DNA from: Corynebacterium sp. zg-331
Lineage (GTDB): Bacteria; Actinomycetota; Actinomycetes; Mycobacteriales; Mycobacteriaceae
Direction: 5' to 3'
Length of the DNA: 64,000 nucleotides
Assembly (NCBI RefSeq): GCF_014267345.1
Contig: NZ_JACMYD010000001.1
Span: forward strand, 434,001 to 498,000
The notes under the pieces were generated by a model. The model ran no database searches. It saw only the letters and a list, made by a program, of their open reading frames with translations, and was not told the origin of the DNA. Shown in pieces: positions 61,125 to 64,000 of the stretch. Made by a program: the position numbers and the translations under genes. How positions within the stretch are numbered: the stretch's first letter is position 1; the number at the start of each line of letters is the position of its first letter.

Positions 61125-61735
61125 TTGCTTCACTGCGAGGCACCGTGACGAGCGTGGAGCTCCACGGGGCCGTGATCGAATGCGCCGGGGTGGGATACTT
61201 CTTCCGCGCCACCCCGGCCACCTTAGGCACGCTGCGCCGGGGAGAGGAAGCCACGGTCATGACCACGCTGGCGGTCAAGGAGGACTCGATGGTGCTCTAT
61301 GGCTTTGCCGATGCCGCCAGCAGAGAGATGTTCGCGGTGTTGCAAACCGTGTCCGGACTGGGGCCGAGGCTGGCCCTGGCGGCGGAATCCGTGTTTGGCC
61401 CCGCGGAGCTGGCCCAGGCCATTACCGGCGGCGACGCCAAGGCCTTACAGCGCATTCCGGGCGTGGGCAAGCGCATGGCCGAGCGCATGGTGGTGGAGCT
61501 TAAGGACAAGGTGGCGTCCTTTGCGGGCCGGCCCGTGGGAGCGAGCGAGGATCTCGGTGCGGGTTTTTCCCCGGCTGCGGGGGGCCACGGCGGGCACGTG
61601 GTAGACGCTTTGATGGGGCTGGGTTTTACCGAGAAGCAGGCGCGATCCGCGGTGGATCGGGTGCTAGAAGAGCGGCCCGACCTGGACACTGCGGGAGTGC
61701 TGCGCGCCGCGCTGGCCAGCCTGGGTAAGAACTAG
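61121..61735 (+). CDS. ruvA: Holliday junction DNA helicase subunit RuvA
   Basis: RuvA binds the junction and recruits RuvB. The OB fold N-terminus ([21 protein letters not shown]) and helix-hairpin-helix motifs ([13 protein letters not shown] and [14 protein letters not shown]) are clear, with the C-terminal domain III ([21 protein letters not shown]). The start codon is TTG, following AAGGAGG, and overlaps ruvC. Confidence 0.95.
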   Translation: MIASLRGTVTSVELHGAVIECAGVGYFFRATPATLGTLRRGEEATVMTTLAVKEDSMVLYGFADAASREMFAVLQTVSGLGPRLALAAESVFGPAELAQAITGGDAKALQRIPGVGKRMAERMVVELKDKVASFAGRPVGASEDLGAGFSPAAGGHGGHVVDALMGLGFTEKQARSAVDRVLEERPDLDTAGVLRAALASLGKN

Positions 61736-61743
61736 GGGTGCCC

Positions 61744-62799
61744 GTGTCCGATATCGAACGCACCGAGTTTCAGGTGCAGCCGCCTTCCGCTTCTCAGGAG
61801 GTCAATCCGCGGCTTAACGCTGGGGAGCAGGACATTGAGAAGAACCTGCGGCCCAAGTCCCTGGGGGAGTTCATCGGCCAGCGTAAGGTGCGCGAGCAAC
61901 TTTCCCTGGTGTTGAGGGGGGCCAAGAACAGGGGAGTGGTGCCCGATCATGTGTTGTTGTCCGGCCCGCCCGGCCTCGGGAAAACCACGATGGCGATGAT
62001 CGTGGCCCAGGAATTGGGCACCTCCCTGCGCATGACCTCCGGCCCGGCTTTGGAGCGCGCGGGTGACCTGGCGGCCATGCTCTCGAACCTGATGGAGGGC
62101 GACGTGCTCTTCATCGACGAGATCCACCGGATTGCCCGCCCGGCGGAGGAAATGCTCTACATGGCGATGGAGGATTTCCGCATCGACGTGATCGTGGGCA
62201 AGGGCCCGGGTGCCACCTCCATTCCCTTGGATCTTCCCCCCTTCACCCTGGTGGGGGCCACCACCCGCTCCGGAATGCTGACCGGTCCGCTGCGGGATCG
62301 CTTCGGTTTCACCGCCCAGATGGAGTTCTATGACGTGCCGGATCTCACCCGCGTGGTCACCCGCGCGGCCCAGATTCTCGATGTGAGTATTGCTCCCGAG
62401 GCCGCCACGGAGATTGCCTCGCGCTCCCGGGGTACGCCGCGCATCGCCAATCGGCTGCTGCGTCGCGTCCGGGATTTCGCGGAGGTCAATGCCAACGGCT
62501 CCGTGGACGTGGCGGCGGCCCGTGGCGCCCTGGAAATCTTTGACGTGGACGAGCTGGGCCTCGATCGCCTCGACCGCGCGGTACTCGAGGCCCTAGTGCG
62601 CGGTCATGGCGGCGGCCCGGTGGGGGTGAACACGTTGGCGATCGCGGTGGGAGAGGAACCCACCACCGTCGAAGAGGTGTGTGAGCCGTATCTGGTACGC
62701 GCGGGGCTGATCGCGCGCACGGGGCGAGGCAGGGTGGCCACGGCCAGCGCCTGGCGGCACCTGGGGTTGCAGCCCCCGGAGGGGGCCATCGGGCTGTAA
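61744..62799 (+). CDS. ruvB: Holliday junction DNA helicase subunit RuvB
   Basis: RuvB is the AAA+ motor for branch migration. Walker A GPPGLGKT is at residues 74-81, Walker B LFIDEIHR follows, and the sensor GATTRSG and C-terminal winged helix ([19 protein letters not shown]) are complete. I chose GTG 61744; GTG 61738 is in frame two codons earlier. The AGGGG at 61734-61738 overlaps the ruvA stop and serves as its ribosome binding site. Confidence 0.95.
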   Translation: MSDIERTEFQVQPPSASQEVNPRLNAGEQDIEKNLRPKSLGEFIGQRKVREQLSLVLRGAKNRGVVPDHVLLSGPPGLGKTTMAMIVAQELGTSLRMTSGPALERAGDLAAMLSNLMEGDVLFIDEIHRIARPAEEMLYMAMEDFRIDVIVGKGPGATSIPLDLPPFTLVGATTRSGMLTGPLRDRFGFTAQMEFYDVPDLTRVVTRAAQILDVSIAPEAATEIASRSRGTPRIANRLLRRVRDFAEVNANGSVDVAAARGALEIFDVDELGLDRLDRAVLEALVRGHGGGPVGVNTLAIAVGEEPTTVEEVCEPYLVRAGLIARTGRGRVATASAWRHLGLQPPEGAIGL

Positions 62800-62839
62800 G
62801 AGCGCGGCGGGAGCGCCACCCGTGGGATAGTAGGGGGCT

Positions 62840-63160
62840 ATGGAATGGATTTTTCTCATCGGCCTCCTCTTGGTGTTCCTTGTCCCGCAGATGCTGCTCG
62901 TGAGCAAGCAGCGCAAGCGCCAGCAGGAGATCGTGAACACACAGCGCAGCCTGGGGCCCGGCGCCAGGGTGGTGACCGCCTCTGGTCTGCACGGCACGGT
63001 ACGCGCGGTGCGCGGGGATCGCGTGGAGCTGGAAATCGCCCCCGGGACGGTCACGACCTGGGAACTTCCGGTGGTGGTGCGCAACTTGGACGCGGGGCAT
63101 TCCGTCGAACCGGTGGCCGAGGCCGCGGCGGCGCAGCGGGAGCAGCCGGAAGACTCTTAA
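62840..63160 (+). CDS. yajC: Preprotein translocase subunit YajC
   Basis: A single N-terminal helix ([21 protein letters not shown]) is followed by the YajC fold with [33 protein letters not shown]. YajC joins SecD and SecF in the accessory Sec complex. Length (106 aa) is normal. It follows ruvB by 40 bp and precedes secD by 109 bp. Confidence 0.93.
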   Translation: MEWIFLIGLLLVFLVPQMLLVSKQRKRQQEIVNTQRSLGPGARVVTASGLHGTVRAVRGDRVELEIAPGTVTTWELPVVVRNLDAGHSVEPVAEAAAAQREQPEDS

Positions 63161-63269
63161 TGCCTGCGCATTCCCATCGCCACGGCCATGCCGTACCATG
63201 TGGGCTTGGATTCCCACAAGAACCATCTGCTGCGCGCTCGTGGCGCGAGCCAATGAGGAGAAGGAAGTA

Positions 63270-64000
63270 GTGTCACAACCCAGAACACGGGCTGCCGCAA
63301 AGGCAAGCCGCACCTGGCCGCATAAGGCGATGGCGGGGTTCCTCCTGCTCGTCTTGGTGGTGTACGCCCTGGTCTTTCTGACGGGGGATCGTCACGCCTC
63401 GCCCAAGCTCGGCATCGATCTCCAGGGCGGAACGCGCGTGACCCTGGTGCCCCAGGGAGATCAGCCGACTCAGGAACAGCTCGCCCAGGCTCGCACGATC
63501 ATGGAAAATCGCGTCAACGGCATGGGTGTTAGCGGTGCCTCTGTGATGACCGATGGCAATACCCTAGTGATCACGGTCCCGGGCGAGGACACCTCGCAGG
63601 CCCGTGCCCTGGGGCAGACCTCCAAGCTGCTCTTCCGCCCGGTGGCCCAGGGGGGCAACCCGGATCTGGCGGCCTACCCCGAGGTGGTCCGCGACATGGC
63701 CCATCGGTGGGTGGAGTACGGCGTGCTCTCCCGGGAGGATGCCACGGCCGCGATCACTAAGACGGTGGAGAGTATCAACGCCGCCCGCCCGGAGGGGCAG
63801 GAGGAGATGAAGGCCCCGGAGGTGGTGGCCACCGCCAAGCCGGAGCCGGCTAACTCCATCGAGGCCACCGAGCGCCGCCAGGAACTCACGGAGATGCTGC
63901 GCAAGGATCGGCAGTCGGAGGATCCCACCACCCAGTTGGCGGCGAGCACGTTGCTGACCTGTGATGGTTCGATCGACCCGCTCCAGGGCACCGACGATCC
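63270..64000 (+). CDS. secD: Protein translocase subunit SecD, N-terminal part (3' end cut by window)
   Basis: The first about 243 codons are present. GTG 63270 is preceded by GGAGAAGGAAG. A first membrane helix (about residues 21-38, [17 protein letters not shown]) is followed by [16 protein letters not shown], the SecD hallmark, and [19 protein letters not shown]. SecD uses the proton gradient to help proteins leave the Sec channel. A Glu/Lys-rich insert precedes the end of the window. The gene runs past position 64000. Confidence 0.95.
   Translation, partial: MSQPRTRAAAKASRTWPHKAMAGFLLLVLVVYALVFLTGDRHASPKLGIDLQGGTRVTLVPQGDQPTQEQLAQARTIMENRVNGMGVSGASVMTDGNTLVITVPGEDTSQARALGQTSKLLFRPVAQGGNPDLAAYPEVVRDMAHRWVEYGVLSREDATAAITKTVESINAARPEGQEEMKAPEVVATAKPEPANSIEATERRQELTEMLRKDRQSEDPTTQLAASTLLTCDGSIDPLQGTDD

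Overview
The window is a GC-rich chromosomal segment of a Corynebacterium. Diagnostic features are a DtxR iron regulator next to sigB and galE, a Lys/Ala-rich primary sigma factor sigA beside the polyphosphate glucokinase gene, SugR and LexA beside the fructose/general PTS genes, actinobacterial HemQ, the arabinan branching enzyme AftC, and the phosphatidylinositol mannoside operon (pgsA-acyltransferase-pimA). Gene order closely follows the conserved corynebacterial/mycobacterial backbone. The species cannot be fixed from the sequence alone. Coding density is high, with many 4-bp start/stop overlaps and no intergenic gap above 300 bp.

Layout. 1-3562: end of miaA, dapF, a protein with a Gly/Cys-rich tail, and hflX. 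3563-4706: an AT-rich island with three small overlapping genes (signal-peptide ORF, four-cysteine hydrophobic peptide, two-TM protein), closed by a hairpin terminator. It looks like a bacteriocin-type cassette and is the main accessory element in the window. 4707-12195: uracil permease, then fruK-ptsF-ptsH diverging from ptsI, then sugR. 12388-18061: lexA with LexA boxes facing a small SOS-type membrane protein gene, then nrdR and hrpA. 18352-25032: membrane protein, oxyR, DUF3516 helicase, PAC2 protein and DUF4192 protein; the last two diverge around a perfect palindrome made of two DnaA boxes. 25046-30325: galE, dtxR, sigB (with a SigH-like promoter), dtd, a methyltransferase and a DUF3099 protein. 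30385-34368: DUF3039/helicase pair and membrane proteins. 34455-37869: sigA, ppgK, suhB. 38068-44172: DUF4193, DUF3093, dut, DUF3710, DUF3159, an RNA methyltransferase and dxs. 44169-49344: RNase D-like, DUF3000, hemQ, msrB, aftC and a RibD-like reductase. 49373-50265: seven tRNA genes, including a duplicated Gly-Val unit. 50434-52738: CopC-PCuAC-Dyp peroxidase cluster. 52937-58653: thrS-HIT-pgsA-acyltransferase-pimA-LemA-like. 58733-64000: thioesterase, yebC, ruvCAB, yajC and the start of secD.

How the genes work together. The PTS block takes up and phosphorylates fructose under SugR control. The sigA/sigB/dtxR/lexA/oxyR/nrdR group holds much of the global regulation (housekeeping and stress sigma factors, iron, SOS, peroxide, dNTP supply). 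The thrS-to-pimA run makes the phosphatidylinositol and PIM anchors of the envelope, and AftC branches the cell-wall arabinan. The copper/peroxidase trio handles metal and oxidant stress outside the membrane. All functions are inferred by reading translated sequence against remembered families; no database search was run.
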